Positions 44,022 through 55,337 are shown, counted from the first letter of the stretch. The stretch is 64,000 nucleotides of DNA from Chitinophagaceae bacterium (GCA_947446645.1 CANFHA010000016.1:97043-161042), one strand, 5' to 3'. A program made the numbers and translations. Notes: generated by a model from the sequence alone, not told the origin.

Positions 44022-47000
44022 TTATCGAACTATTGAAACATCGCCCTTGAAGCTGAATGGCTGGTTGCCTATTTCGCAAATTACCTCAGCTACGTAAACA
44101 AACACATCCGGCTCAAGAACTACACCCTTGTAGGTACCATCCCATCCGGCACCCGGATCGTTTGGCTGCGAATTCAATGATTCGAATACTAGCTCGCCCC
44201 AACGATTATAAACACTCAACCTTGTTACCAGGCTTACACCCTTAGCGCTTATATAGAAGCGATCGTTTGCTCCGTCGCCGTTAGGCGTAAACGTATTTGG
44301 TATGAACACCTGGCTACCATCACAGAACAGGTTGACCGTAACCTCTGCACTAGAAGTACAACCATATGCCGATGTAGCTGTGAATGTGTAGGTAGTGCTT
44401 ACTGTAGGTGTAGCAATAGGAGCGAAGCATTTGGTGCAAGACAAGCTGTAATCAGCCGGTGTCCAGGCATAGTCGCTCAGCAACACCTCGTTGCCAATGC
44501 TTGCCTGCAGCTGAACCGCACTACCTGCCACAACAAGTAATGATTGTGTAATAGTGATTGTTGGAGCCGGCTGCACATATACGGTAACATGCTCTGTATC
44601 GCTGAAGCAGGCATTTTCTTTTACAACCAATGTGTAGGTAGTTGTCGTATCAGGTTTAGCAACCGGGGTAGGGCTGTTAGGATCGCTTAATCCTGTAGCC
44701 GGTGTCCACAAGTAGTAGTCAGGGTCCCTGCCATGCTGCTCGTCGATGCTTGTTGCTATGAGCTGTGCACTCTGGCCCAGACAAATAATGGTATCGTTGC
44801 TGATGGTATTTTTATTCGTATCAAGCACTGAGACCGGAACCAATACTGAATCGCGGCAGCCATAGATGCTTGTACCTATTACATTGTACACAAGATTTTG
44901 TGTGTCAGATGCGATAGGGTTAGCGCAGGAGTCGCAAGACAGGAACGCGCCAGGATACCAGGTATAAGTAGCCGCACCTGTTGCAGTAAGCTGTGTAGAC
45001 GATCCACGGCATACAATAGTTGGGTTTGGCATTACCACTACTACGGGCAGCGGATTCACGGTAACGGTGAACGATGTCTGGTAGATACAACCAAATGAGT
45101 CAACCGCAGTGGCAGTGTAGGTGGTGGTCGTAATGATACGTGCAATTGTAGTATCACATATCACGCAGCTAAGACCAACTGACGGAGACCATGCAAAAAG
45201 GCTGAGGTGGTAGCCATCAGCGATCAGCGTATCGGCATCGCCGGCGCAAATGCTATCCCTGCCGGTGATGTGAATGTTGCGCAGCAGGCTGTCAACAAAT
45301 ACAGTAACCGTTGTATCACTGCTGCAGCCAAACTGTGTGGTACCGATAACAGTGTAAGTAGTGGTAACAGTAGGTGTTGCTATTACTGATGGGCCCACTG
45401 TAGTATTAAGCCCTGTGGGTGGTGCCCATGCGTATGTGCCCGCTGAGCCACCCGGAGTTGCTGCACCAGATGCAGTAAGGAAAACTGTACCACCGATACA
45501 GATCTGTACGTTTGGTGAGGCGGCAACAGTAATAACCGGTATTGGGTTCACTGTAAAGGTGAACGGTACACCACACCCGGTGGCCGGGTAAGTATAGAAT
45601 ATAGTGTCTGTGCCAGGAGCTATACCTGTAACTACACCTGTAGTACTTACGGTATCAATGGCTGTGTTGCTGCTACTCCATACGCCACCAGCGCTGGTAT
45701 CGCTAAGCGATACACTGGACCCTGCGCAGACATTGTGTATGCCAAGGATGGCTGTAGGTATTGGATTGACTGTAACGGGCTTAGTTGCTTTACAGCCTAC
45801 ATTGCTGGTATAGGTTACAATTGCTGTTCCGGCACTAACACCATTTAGTATGCCCAGGGTTGAATTGATGGTGGCTACCGAAGTAGGGTTAACCAGCCAT
45901 GTACCGCCAACGCTAGCATCGCTAAGGGTAATGAAACTGCTCACACACACTACAGAATCGCCTGTGATAGCCGGAGGCAGCGGGTACACCGTCATTGAGA
46001 AAGTGACCAGACATCCGGTAGGCAGTGTGTATGTAATCGTATCCTGCCCAGGACCTACACCCGTTACCAAACCTGATGTGCCGATAGTGGCAACACTTGT
46101 GTTGCTCGATGTCCAAACACCGCCCACAGAATTGTCGGAGAGTGTAGTTGTATCATGCAGGCACAATGTATTCTTTCCTGTGATGACGTTTGGCGTAGGA
46201 TTAACTGTTACTATAGCCGTAGCGATACAGCCGGTATTTGTGAGTGTATAAGTAACGGTAGTGGTACCTGAGTGGATGGCGCCTATTATACCTGTATTCT
46301 GATCTCTGAAATTTGCAGTATCAATAAGGCTGCTTGTCCATGTGCCACCAGTGGTGATATCGCTCAGGGTGATCGAATCGCCAATACACATAGGAACCGA
46401 ACCTGTGATAGGGGCGGGTAGCGGATTAACGGTTACTTCCTGTATGACCTGGCAACCTGTAGCAAGAGTATAAGTGATGTTAGCAGTACCAATGGCATTG
46501 CCAAAGACAATACCTGTAGCAGAACCAACAGGCGCAATTGTTATGTTGCTGCTCATCCATGTACCACCCAGGTCGGCATCGGTAAGTGTATTGGTGGTAC
46601 CTATACATACGCTGAAGTTGCCCTGAATTGGTTGTGGCAGCGGATTAACTGTAACCGTAGTTGTTACAAAACAACCTGTTGCGAAAAGTGTGTAAGTATC
46701 TGTAACCACACCAGCAGAAATACCAGTAGCCAGGCCAGTGCCTAAGCCGATAGTCTCAGCTGCGGTGTTGCTGCTTGCCCATGTACCACCGGTAGTAGCA
46801 TCGCTTAACTGGATCGTAGAGCCAACGCATACCTGGTTAGGACCAGTGATAGGCAATGGCAGCGGATCGACAGTAACAGAAAGCGATACGTAACAGCCCG
46901 TAGTGGTGAGCTGGTAGATTATTGTATCTACACCAAGTGATGCACCAAATGCTGCGCCAGTAGCAGAAGCAATAGAAGCATGCGTGTTAGTCGCGCTCCA

Positions 47001-50000
47001 GAGGCCGCCCGGTGTAGCATCGGTATAGTTAACGATAGTACCGATACAAATGTGCGGGTTACCAACTATAGGAGCAGGTATTGGGTTAACAGTAACTACA
47101 GCAGTGATGATACAGCCAGTACCTATTGTATAAGTAACTACAGCAGTACCTGCGCTGATACCGGTAAACAAGCCGGTAGAACTGATCGTACCTACAGCTG
47201 TTGGAGTAGCGCTCCATGTGCCACCCGGAGTTACATCGCTAAGCTGGGTAGTGAACGTTTTACATACAACCAATGTACCTGTGATAGGAGCAGGCAGTGG
47301 ATTTACTGTAACTACTACTGTAGTGATACAAGTAGTAGGCAATGTATAGGTGATGGTAGCAGTGCCGCCAGCAGCGCCTGTGCCGGTAACGATACCGGTA
47401 GTAGCACCTACTGATGCAACAGCGGGATTACTGCTGCTCCAGGTACCACCCGGAGTAAGATCGCTAAGTGTTGTGGTAAGACCAACGCAAACAACCGGTG
47501 TACCGAGGATCGGTGTCGGGTTTGGATTAACGGTAACTACCACTGTATTTGTACAGCCTAATGGTGAAGTAGCGGTGATGGTAACAGTGCCAGGTGCAAT
47601 GCCTGTAACGATACCTGAAGCGGAACCGATAGAAGCAATGCCTGAATTGCTGCTAGACCAGGTAACACCTGCAGTAGCATCAGTAAGTGTGGTAGTAAGC
47701 CCGACACAAACGCTGTCCTTACCCTGGATAGGTGAGGTAACATTAACTGTAACAACAGCGGTTACAACACAACCTGCAGGGGTAGTATAGGTAACTGTGC
47801 CAGTAGAACCGCCCGGACCAACACCTGTAACAACGCCGCCTGGACCTACAACGATGGTTACCGGAGGAGTAGTGTTAGTGCTCCAGGTACCGCCAAGGGT
47901 AGTATCACTTAAAACAGTAGTGAAGCCCTGACATACATTTAGGTTGCCGAGGATAGGTGAAGCCGGGTTAACTATGATCGTTTTGATCACGAAGCAGCCC
48001 GGACCATATGAGTAGCTGATGATAACGGTACCTGAATGGTGACCGTAAACCTCGCCGGTACCGGAAACTGTAGCTGTAAACGGATTGCTTGAAGACCATG
48101 TGCCGCCGGGAACAGAAGCAGTAAGTGCTATTGAATCGTTCTGACAAACTGATGACGGACCAGAGATAGTAGGTACCGGAGCTACTGTAACTATGATAGT
48201 AGCAGTGCAGCCAGAACCCGAAGTGATATATGAGATAACGGTAGTGCCGGGAGTAATACCTGTGACGATGCCTGTAAGCAGGGTAACATTTGCCACGGCA
48301 GTGTTACTGCTTACCCATGTGCCACCCAGAACAGCATCTGTGAATACTGTGCTGCTGCCTACGCAGAGCTCGTTAGTACCGTTGATAGGTGACAGCGGGC
48401 TAACTGTAACTATGATGGTAGTAGTGCAACCGGAAGGAAGTGAGTAAGTGACAACAGCTGTACCAACATTTACGCCGGTGATATTTCCTGAACCGTCAAT
48501 AGATGCATTGGTATTGCTGATGGTCCATGCACCACCTGCAACCGCATCGGACAATGTAGTTGTCTGACCCTGGCAAAGGTTAGTAGAACCGCTGATAGGA
48601 GCAAGTGCATTAACAGTAACTACCGCAGTAACGATACAGCCGGTACCCAGGGTATAGCTGATAGTGGTAGTGCCCGGGGAAACGCCGAGCAGGATGCCTG
48701 AGGTAGAACCGATAGTGGCTACGGCAGTATTACTGCTGCTCCATGTGCCACCTGCGGTAGCATCGCTAAGTGTAATGGTCTGGCCAACACATGCTGAAAG
48801 CGAACCGAGTATTGCTGTTGGAACAGGGTAAACGGTAACCACAATTGTAGCAGTACAGCCAGTAGGGAGCACATATGATATGGTAGTGGTACCTGCAGTG
48901 CGACCTGTAACTACGCCAGTAAGTGAGCCAACGGTGCCAACAGCTGTGTTGCTGCTGCTCCATGTGCCGCCAGGTGTAGCATCAGAGAGAGCGGTAGTGA
49001 GTCCGATACAAACACTCGGTGTACCAGTAATAACCGAAAGAGGATTGATAGTAATAGTCTTAGTAATGATACAACCGGTACCCAGGGTGTAAGTTATTAC
49101 TGCGGTGCCTGGAGTGTTGCCGGTAACAACACCAGAACCGGAGTTGATGGAAGCGTTCAGGTTACTGCTGCTCCACGTACCACCTGCAGTGAGGTCGGTA
49201 AGTGTAATCGTCTGGCCCTGGCAAACCGAGTTGCTGCCGAGGATAGCTGTAGGATTAGGATTAACAGTAACTACAACTGTATTGATACAGCCGGTGAGCA
49301 GTGTATATGTAATAGTAGTGGTACCCTGTGTAAGACCAGTAACAATACCTGATGAAGAGCCGACAGAGCCAATAGCAGGATTGCTGCTTGACCATACACC
49401 GCCGCCTGTAGCATCAGTTAACGAAGTAGTGAGACCGATACAAACTGAGCGGATACCGTTTATTGGCAACGGATTAGGATTAACTGTTATTGTAGTATCT
49501 GAGAAGCAGCCGGTAGGTGATGTATATGTCACAACCGCAGTGCCTGGCAGTAAACCGTTAACTAAACCTGTATTGGAACCTATTGTTGCTACACTGGTGT
49601 TACCGCTGGTCCATGTGCCACCCGGGGTAGCATCAGTAAGTGTGGTAGAAAGACCCTGGCAGATCACGAGGTTGCCGCTTACAGGACTTGGCAACGGATT
49701 AACCGTAACCAGGTAGTAAACAGCGCAACCTGTAGGCAGCGTGTAGGTAACTGTAGTTACACCCGCAGCAGCCCCGGTAAGAACACCGGTAGAGCTGATA
49801 GGAGCAGTAGAGCTTGTCCAGATACCACCCGGTGTAGCATCGCTGAGCTGGATAGTGCTGCCGTAAGCACACACTGCAGATGGACCAGTGATAGGAGCCG
49901 GGAACGGATTAACTGTAACAACTGCCAGAGCTACGCAACCAGAAGGAAGCGTGTAAGTGATAGTTGCTGTGCCGGTATTAACCGAGCTGCCGGTAACTGT

Positions 50001-53000
50001 GCCGCTTGCGTTAACGGTGGCAACAGCTGTATTGCTGCTGCTCCATGTGCCGCCTGAAATTGCGTCAGTAAGAACGGTGGTACCACCCGGGCAAAGACTA
50101 AGATTACCCGTGAGCGGAAGTACAACGTCTACAGTGACATTGATAACCGCGAAGCAACCGGTAGGAACTGAATAAGTAATAGTAGCTGTGCCTGATGCAA
50201 GTGCGCAAACAATACCGGTAGTAGAACCTATAGTGGCAATACCGGTGTTGCTGCTGCTCCATGTGCCGCCAACAGTGGTATCGCTAAGTGAAGTACAAAC
50301 GCCAGGGCAAAGTGCAGGGCTGCCGAATATTGGTGACATTGGGTTAACTACTACAGAGTAAATAGCCCAGCAATTAGCGCCGTAAGAATAGCTGGCAATG
50401 AATGTGCCTGCAGAAATACCACCAACAACTCCTGTAGCGCTGATAGTGCCTATGGCAGTATTGCTGCTGCTCCATGTGCCACCCGGGGTAGCATCGCTAA
50501 GCTGAATGGTGGAACCTACACATACGTTATTTGGTCCGGTAATGGATGCAAGGGCATCTACCGTAACTGTAGTAACCGCTGTGCAGCCAGAAGGAAGTAT
50601 ATAAGAGATAGTAGCGGTGCCTGTACCTGCGCCTGTAACAACGCCTGTGAGCGAACCTACTGTAGCAACTGAAGTATTGCTGCTGCTCCATGTACCGCCG
50701 GAAACCGCATCGCTGAGTGCAACTGAGAATCCGATACACAGCTCCACGTTGCCGCCGGATATCTGTGCGAAAGGATTAACGGTAACAACTACGGTAGCAA
50801 GGCAGCCTGTAGGCAGTAAGTAAGATAGAGTAGTGGTGCCAACTGATACGCTGGTTACATTTCCAGAGCCATCAACTGTAGCCACAGCTGTGTTAGTGCT
50901 GCTCCATGTGCCGCCCGGTGTAGCGTTTGAAAGGCTGGTGCCTGATCCGATGCAAACACTTGCATTGCCCGTGATAGCAGACAGCGGGTAAACAGTAACA
51001 TTGGTAGTTACATAGCAGCTGCTACCGATCTGGTAAGTGATAGTGGCAGTGCCGGCAGCCTGGCCGGTGACTATACCTGTAGCGCCAACAAGGGCTACGG
51101 TAGGATCGCTGCTTGACCAGTTACCGCCAGTGGTGGCATCTGTTAGATTTGTCGTTTGGCCTACACATACGGTAGTAACACCAGTGATACCAAGCGGAAC
51201 GGGATTAACGGTTACAATAACGTTAGTAGTGCAACCTGTAGATAATGTATAGATAATAGTAGTAGTGCCGCCTGCTGCGCCTGTGCCGTTAACTACACCT
51301 GTAGAGGAACCTACAGATGCGATACCGGCGTTAACGCTGCTCCATGTGCCGCCTGCTGCGCTGTCGGACAGGGTAATGCTCTGGCCTACACAGAACGGAA
51401 CGTTGCCATTGATGGCATAAAGAGGATATACGGTAACTATCAGTGTAGTGGTGCAGCCAAATGGTGCGATGGTGTAAGAAACTGTGGTAGTGCCTGTTGC
51501 GATGCCTGTTACATCTCCTGTGGCATCAATAGTACCGGCAGCAGGGTTGCTGCTGGTCCATGTGCCACCTGGTGTAGCGTCGTTCAGCGAAATTGTCTGA
51601 CCCATACACACTACTGAAGGACCTGTTATTGGTAGTGGAAGCGGATCTACAGTGACAGTAATAGTAGCAAAGCAACCTGTAGGAAGTGAGTAAGTGATGG
51701 TAACTGTACCACCCAGGCCGCCCGGACCACCTGCGCCTGTAACGTTACCTGACGCGTCAACCGTAGCCATGGTATTGTCGCTGCTGCTCCATGTGCCACC
51801 CGCGGTAGCATCTGTAAGTGCAGTTATAGAATTAACACATACTTCAGTAGTGCCGGTAATAACGGTAGGTACCGGGAGCACTGTAACTGTTGTATCAGCT
51901 ATGCAGCCCGTAGGTAATGTGTAGATTATAATTGTATTACCTGCAAGCACACCGGTAACAACGCCGGTAGTAGAACCGATGGTTGCAACTGTTGTTGTAA
52001 CGCTTGTCCATGTACCGCCGGGTGAAACATCACTCAATGTAGTAGTAAAGCCTTCACATACTATATTGTTGCCGGTGATAGGCTCAGGTAATGGATTAAC
52101 TGTAAAGTTGGTAGTGGCAGAACAGCCGGTAGGCAGTGTATAGGTAATAGTAGCCAGGCCGGTATCGAAAGCATGCACCAGGCCAGATGGATTATCAATG
52201 ATTACAAGGGTGCTGGTCCATACGCCACCTGCAGATGCATCGGTTAAGGTGCTGGTGCCGCCCCATGCGCAGGCATTCAATACTCCGGAAATAGGAGCCG
52301 GTAGCGGATTGACTGTAATTACTGATGTTGCATAACAACCTGTGGCAGTGATAACGTAAGAGATAATAGTAGTACCTGCTAAGGCGCCGGTAACATTACC
52401 AAAGGCATCAACTGTGGCAACGCCGATGTTGCTGCTGGTCCATGTGCCACCCGGTGTAGCGTCGCTAAGTGATATAGTGGCGCCCTGGCAAACCGCGTTA
52501 GGGCCAGTTATTAGTGCTACAGGATTAACAGTAACATCGGTAGTAGTGATACAGCCGGTTGGCAGTGTATATGTAATAGTAGTTGTGCCGTTAGATACGC
52601 CTGTAACAACACCGGTAGAAGAACCTACAAGGGCTACACCTGCATTACTAGTGCTCCATGTGCCGCCTGTACTAGCATCATTCAGCGTGGTAGTTGCGCC
52701 TGCGCAAACATTTGTAACGCCAGTGATGGAAGCAGGAAGCGGTTGTACCGTAACTGTAACGGTAGCCGTGCAGCCGAATGGCAGCGTATAAGTGATATCG
52801 TCTGTGCCAAGGAAGACGCCGGTAACGATACCTGAGGCAGAACCTACAGTAGCATTGCCGTTGCTGGCGCTCCATGTACCGCCGGTATAAATATCTGTAA
52901 GTGTAGTAGTACCCGTGCCGCAGATGTTCAGGTTGCCCTGTATAGGTGCGATAGGGTTAACCGTAACTACCTGGGTAGCTATGCAGCCCGTAGACAGCGC

Positions 53001-54299
53001 ATAGGTGATAGTAGAAGTGCCTGGCAGAAGGCCCGATACGACACCCGTGCCACTTACAGTAGCCACAGGTAAGTTGCTGCTGCTCCATGTGCCGCCCGGT
53101 GTAACGTCGCTGAGCGATGTGGTAGTGCCGGAGCAAAGACTGGCCGTGCCCAGAATGGCAGTTGGTAACGGATTAACAGTTACGGTAGTGAAGATAAGGC
53201 AACCTGTGGGAAGTGTATAGGTAATAGCAGCTGTGCCTACACCCATACCTGTGGTGCAGCCAAAGTTATCGACGGTGGCAATGGCTGTGTTACTACTGGC
53301 CCATGTGCCGCCGCCACTTGCATCAGTGAGGCAGTTAGTAAGACCTAAACAAATATTGGTATTGCCTGTAATGGCTGCCGGTAGCGGATTTACAGTGATA
53401 ACAGTAGTAGCAAGGCAACCAAGAGGGGAAGTGGCAGTGATAATTGCAGTGCCACCTGAAACGCCCGTAACGACACCTGAAGCATTGATGGTAGCAACAC
53501 CGGTATTATTGCTTGACCATGTAACGCCTGCTGTAGTATCTGTAAGTGTAATGTTGCTGCCCTGGCAAACAACTGAAGGACCATTAATATTGCCTGTAAT
53601 GCTAACCGTAACAACCGCAACTGAAGAGCAACCGCCAAGTGTATAAATGATACTGGCTGTACCTGCATTGATGCCGGTAACGCAACCTGAAGTAGTAGAA
53701 GGAACCTGTGCAACCAATGGATCTGTACTGCTCCATGTGCCGCCCGGAGTGCCATCGTTAAGGCAGCTTATAGTGCCAAGGCAGAAGTTAAAAGTGCCTG
53801 TAATAGGCGCCGGGCGCAGATTTACGGTGATACATATCGCATTGGTGGTGAGCGTGGTAGTGCCCACCGTGCAATCACCTACAATGCCCGTAAGCACTAC
53901 CTGGTAGCAGGTATTTGCTGCGAGCGCACCTGTGTTGTAGTTAGCAACCGGGCTGGCGTCAGACATAGTGCCAGTGGCGCCAGGGATATTTGAGTACGGA
54001 CCAGCAATGCCTGAGGTAGACCGCTGCCATTGATAGGTAGCACTCCACGGCCCGGTAGCTACTATGCCGGCAGATGTACCCGTAACTGTGAACAGAACGG
54101 AATCATTGGTACAAACAGAGGTAGCAGAAGACGTAAGGGTGGCGTTACTTAAGCACGGCCCCTGCGCAAACGTTTCCCTGGAGGAAAGTAATGCAGCTAA
54201 AAAAAAGATCCCTGCCAGAATTTTCATCCTGGACGAGGTCGTTTTTTTAGCAGAGTAGGATCTTAAGTTCAGAAATTGTGATCGTAACAAATTATTCAT
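44022..54299 (-). CDS. Giant T9SS surface protein with about 38 Ig-like repeats
   Basis: 3425 residues. A long n-region leads to signal sequence MKILAGIFFLAALLSSRETF (residues 25-44, cleaved near FAQ); ATG 54227 is an alternative start. A short unique domain is followed from about residue 160 by 38 repeats of about 70 residues (by eye), each with a core like GGTWSSSNTAVATVGS, a GTATITYTLPTGC strand and a VTVNPLPAPITG linker, resembling bacterial Ig-like (BID-type) repeats. Five PKD/Ig-like modules follow, each with a Wxxx-GLS and TTTYTV motif. The last 100 residues (VFIPNTFTPNGDGANDRFYI, YNRWGELVFES, GWDGTYKG) are the gliding-motility-associated type-B sorting domain. It is likely a surface adhesin or motility-type filament; ligand unknown. 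Intact for 10.3 kb with no frameshift. Confidence 0.93.
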   Translation of the reverse strand: MNNLLRSQFLNLRSYSAKKTTSSRMKILAGIFFLAALLSSRETFAQGPCLSNATLTSSATSVCTNDSVLFTVTGTSAGIVATGPWSATYQWQRSTSGIAGPYSNIPGATGTMSDASPVANYNTGALAANTCYQVVLTGIVGDCTVGTTTLTTNAICITVNLRPAPITGTFNFCLGTISCLNDGTPGGTWSSTDPLVAQVPSTTSGCVTGINAGTASIIYTLGGCSSVAVVTVSITGNINGPSVVCQGSNITLTDTTAGVTWSSNNTGVATINASGVVTGVSGGTAIITATSPLGCLATTVITVNPLPAAITGNTNICLGLTNCLTDASGGGTWASSNTAIATVDNFGCTTGMGVGTAAITYTLPTGCLIFTTVTVNPLPTAILGTASLCSGTTTSLSDVTPGGTWSSSNLPVATVSGTGVVSGLLPGTSTITYALSTGCIATQVVTVNPIAPIQGNLNICGTGTTTLTDIYTGGTWSASNGNATVGSASGIVTGVFLGTDDITYTLPFGCTATVTVTVQPLPASITGVTNVCAGATTTLNDASTGGTWSTSNAGVALVGSSTGVVTGVSNGTTTITYTLPTGCITTTDVTVNPVALITGPNAVCQGATISLSDATPGGTWTSSNIGVATVDAFGNVTGALAGTTIISYVITATGCYATSVITVNPLPAPISGVLNACAWGGTSTLTDASAGGVWTSTLVIIDNPSGLVHAFDTGLATITYTLPTGCSATTNFTVNPLPEPITGNNIVCEGFTTTLSDVSPGGTWTSVTTTVATIGSTTGVVTGVLAGNTIIIYTLPTGCIADTTVTVLPVPTVITGTTEVCVNSITALTDATAGGTWSSSDNTMATVDASGNVTGAGGPGGLGGTVTITYSLPTGCFATITVTVDPLPLPITGPSVVCMGQTISLNDATPGGTWTSSNPAAGTIDATGDVTGIATGTTTVSYTIAPFGCTTTLIVTVYPLYAINGNVPFCVGQSITLSDSAAGGTWSSVNAGIASVGSSTGVVNGTGAAGGTTTIIYTLSTGCTTNVIVTVNPVPLGITGVTTVCVGQTTNLTDATTGGNWSSSDPTVALVGATGIVTGQAAGTATITYQIGSSCYVTTNVTVYPLSAITGNASVCIGSGTSLSNATPGGTWSSTNTAVATVDGSGNVTSVSVGTTTLSYLLPTGCLATVVVTVNPFAQISGGNVELCIGFSVALSDAVSGGTWSSSNTSVATVGSLTGVVTGAGTGTATISYILPSGCTAVTTVTVDALASITGPNNVCVGSTIQLSDATPGGTWSSSNTAIGTISATGVVGGISAGTFIASYSYGANCWAIYSVVVNPMSPIFGSPALCPGVCTSLSDTTVGGTWSSSNTGIATIGSTTGIVCALASGTATITYSVPTGCFAVINVTVDVVLPLTGNLSLCPGGTTVLTDAISGGTWSSSNTAVATVNASGTVTGSSVNTGTATITYTLPSGCVALAVVTVNPFPAPITGPSAVCAYGSTIQLSDATPGGIWTSSTAPISSTGVLTGAAAGVTTVTYTLPTGCAVYYLVTVNPLPSPVSGNLVICQGLSTTLTDATPGGTWTSGNTSVATIGSNTGLVNGLLPGTAVVTYTSPTGCFSDTTITVNPNPLPINGIRSVCIGLTTSLTDATGGGVWSSSNPAIGSVGSSSGIVTGLTQGTTTITYTLLTGCINTVVVTVNPNPTAILGSNSVCQGQTITLTDLTAGGTWSSSNLNASINSGSGVVTGNTPGTAVITYTLGTGCIITKTITINPLSVITGTPSVCIGLTTALSDATPGGTWSSSNTAVGTVGSLTGVVTGRTAGTTTISYVLPTGCTATIVVTVYPVPTAILGSLSACVGQTITLSDATAGGTWSSSNTAVATIGSTSGILLGVSPGTTTISYTLGTGCIVTAVVTVNALAPISGSTNLCQGQTTTLSDAVAGGAWTISNTNASIDGSGNITGVNVGTAVVTYSLPSGCTTTIIVTVSPLSPINGTNELCVGSSTVFTDAVLGGTWVSSNTAVANVTLLTGIVTGITPGTTVISYITSGSGCTATIIVTVAPVPTISGPSSVCQNDSIALTASVPGGTWSSSNPFTATVSGTGEVYGHHSGTVIISYSYGPGCFVIKTIIVNPASPILGNLNVCQGFTTVLSDTTLGGTWSTNTTPPVTIVVGPGGVVTGVGPGGSTGTVTYTTPAGCVVTAVVTVNVTSPIQGKDSVCVGLTTTLTDATAGVTWSSSNSGIASIGSASGIVTGIAPGTVTITATSPLGCTNTVVVTVNPNPTPILGTPVVCVGLTTTLSDLTPGGTWSSSNPAVASVGATTGIVTGTGAAGGTATITYTLPTTCITTVVVTVNPLPAPITGTLVVCKTFTTQLSDVTPGGTWSATPTAVGTISSTGLFTGISAGTAVVTYTIGTGCIITAVVTVNPIPAPIVGNPHICIGTIVNYTDATPGGLWSATNTHASIASATGAAFGASLGVDTIIYQLTTTGCYVSLSVTVDPLPLPITGPNQVCVGSTIQLSDATTGGTWASSNTAAETIGLGTGLATGISAGVVTDTYTLFATGCFVTTTVTVNPLPQPIQGNFSVCIGTTNTLTDADLGGTWMSSNITIAPVGSATGIVFGNAIGTANITYTLATGCQVIQEVTVNPLPAPITGSVPMCIGDSITLSDITTGGTWTSSLIDTANFRDQNTGIIGAIHSGTTTVTYTLTNTGCIATAIVTVNPTPNVITGKNTLCLHDTTTLSDNSVGGVWTSSNTSVATIGTSGLVTGVGPGQDTITYTLPTGCLVTFSMTVYPLPPAITGDSVVCVSSFITLSDASVGGTWLVNPTSVATINSTLGILNGVSAGTAIVTYTSNVGCKATKPVTVNPIPTAILGIHNVCAGSSVSLSDTSAGGVWSSSNTAIDTVSTTGVVTGIAPGTDTIFYTYPATGCGVPFTFTVNPIPVITVAASPNVQICIGGTVFLTASGAATPGGSAGTYAWAPPTGLNTTVGPSVIATPTVTTTYTVIGTTQFGCSSDTTVTVFVDSLLRNIHITGRDSICAGDADTLIADGYHLSLFAWSPSVGLSCVICDTTIARIITTTTYTATAVDSFGCIYQTSFTVTVNPLPVVVVMPNPTIVCRGSSTQLTATGAATYTWYPGAFLSCDSCANPIASDTQNLVYNVIGTSIYGCRDSVLVPVSVLDTNKNTISNDTIICLGQSAQLIATSIDEQHGRDPDYYLWTPATGLSDPNSPTPVAKPDTTTTYTLVVKENACFSDTEHVTVYVQPAPTITITQSLLVVAGSAVQLQASIGNEVLLSDYAWTPADYSLSCTKCFAPIATPTVSTTYTFTATSAYGCTSSAEVTVNLFCDGSQVFIPNTFTPNGDGANDRFYISAKGVSLVTRLSVYNRWGELVFESLNSQPNDPGAGWDGTYKGVVLEPDVFVYVAEVICEIGNQPFSFKGDVSIVR
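45540..53830 (-). repeat. About 38 tandem DNA repeats of about 218 bp inside the giant gene
   Basis: Recurrent plus-strand pieces such as CTGCTGCTCCATGTGCCGCC and GGATTAACTGTAAC mark each unit (limits approximate). Average period from the first to the last WSSS-type core is about 218 bases (about 73 codons). Units differ by many substitutions, so they are not recently amplified for the most part. The plus-strand open frames here are shadows of this repeat, not genes. Confidence 0.85.
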
Positions 54300-54424
54300 A
54301 CTACCGGTTTTAAATTTTAATATTTTTTGGTACTAAAAGTTTTGGTTCAACATACAATTATATAGCTGCATTTTACCGCGGCAAAATTCCGCATAATAAA
54401 ACGCATCGCACTCAAATACGGGTG

Positions 54425-54432
54425 CAAAGTTA
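54425..54432 (-). promoter_or_regulatory. -7 element of the giant surface-protein gene
   Basis: Minus strand TAACTTTG fits TAnnTTTG and gives a leader of roughly 120 bases before the ATG at 54299. The -33 region is not convincing. Confidence 0.5.
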
Positions 54433-55213
54433 TCCACGACTTGTGAGTCGCGGGAAACTGCCCTATAATTATAGGGAGTAAACATACTAAAAAAAGCTTT
54501 GTTAATTAAAACTCGAGTTAATTATTTCAAAAAAAATGCCAAACTTATATACGTATTTATATTATTTAGCCAAAAGTTAAAAAAATATTGGAATTTAGAT
54601 TATTTGTCACGAAGTGTAAAAAATAATATTCATTTTTCGCTTTTAGCCATACTAAGATCGGTGACACAAAATATAGAAATATAATTTGAAATTTTATGAA
54701 TAATACCCAAATGATGGCCTGTTAGACGAAATGTGGTTGGATACACCTTGAATAGTGATATATAATTTAACCACTCTAAGAATTTTATTTGCTGAATTTT
54801 TGTTTTGCAAAGGAAGACTATCGATCACTCATTAACTATTAATTAACTAAATCTCTGTCTTGGTCAGGGTGGAACACCTCGGTTTTTGCAACATATAGTA
54901 TATTTAATACATTAATTCGCTAAAAAGCTTTCGTCTGACTATAACGCCAGTAAAAAATCGGAACCTATTAAATAAATTTATTGAAAGTAGATAGTTCTCC
55001 ATTTTATTTAGTAAACGCGACAGTAAAAGCAAAAATTAATTTATATAAATCATATGTATACAATACGTGAGCTTGTTATTTAAACCTGCTTTACTTTTTC
55101 AATCCCTTAATATATTGGGCGTAGTGATGATTTTACAAGATATGTATCTAATTACCGCAACTACTAAAGATGTTGTCAATCAATATAAAACATATACCCG
55201 GTTTGAAAAATTG

Positions 55214-55221
55214 TAACTTTG
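55214..55221 (+). promoter_or_regulatory. -7 element of the lectin-sensor kinase gene
   Basis: TAACTTTG fits TAnnTTTG, about 117 bases before the ATG at 55338. Confidence 0.45.
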
Positions 55222-55337
55222 AGCGACATTTTTTGACTAGGAATGGCCAGACTGATAGAAGGTGCAATGATCGTTTAATTGTAATATTCAATATATAACT
55301 TGAGTGTGCGGGAGAAGGCGCTAAGTAAGAGGAATAA

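Larger units (their letters stand above)
54300..55337. other. 1.04-kb AT-rich divergent intergenic region
   Basis: Between the giant surface-protein gene (-) and the sensor kinase gene (+). Very AT-rich and without a plausible coding frame; frames such as 54499-54684 have no homology. It holds a minus-strand TAACTTTG at 54425-54432 and a plus-strand TAACTTTG at 55214-55221. No insertion sequence or long repeat was seen. The length and composition suggest a regulated, possibly acquired region. Confidence 0.6.

Noticed and set aside
44057..53907. Many plus-strand open frames of 60-200 codons opposite the giant gene, for example 49105-49716
   Set aside because: They arise from the repetitive codons of the minus-strand gene; their translations repeat with its period and show no independent family or start signals.
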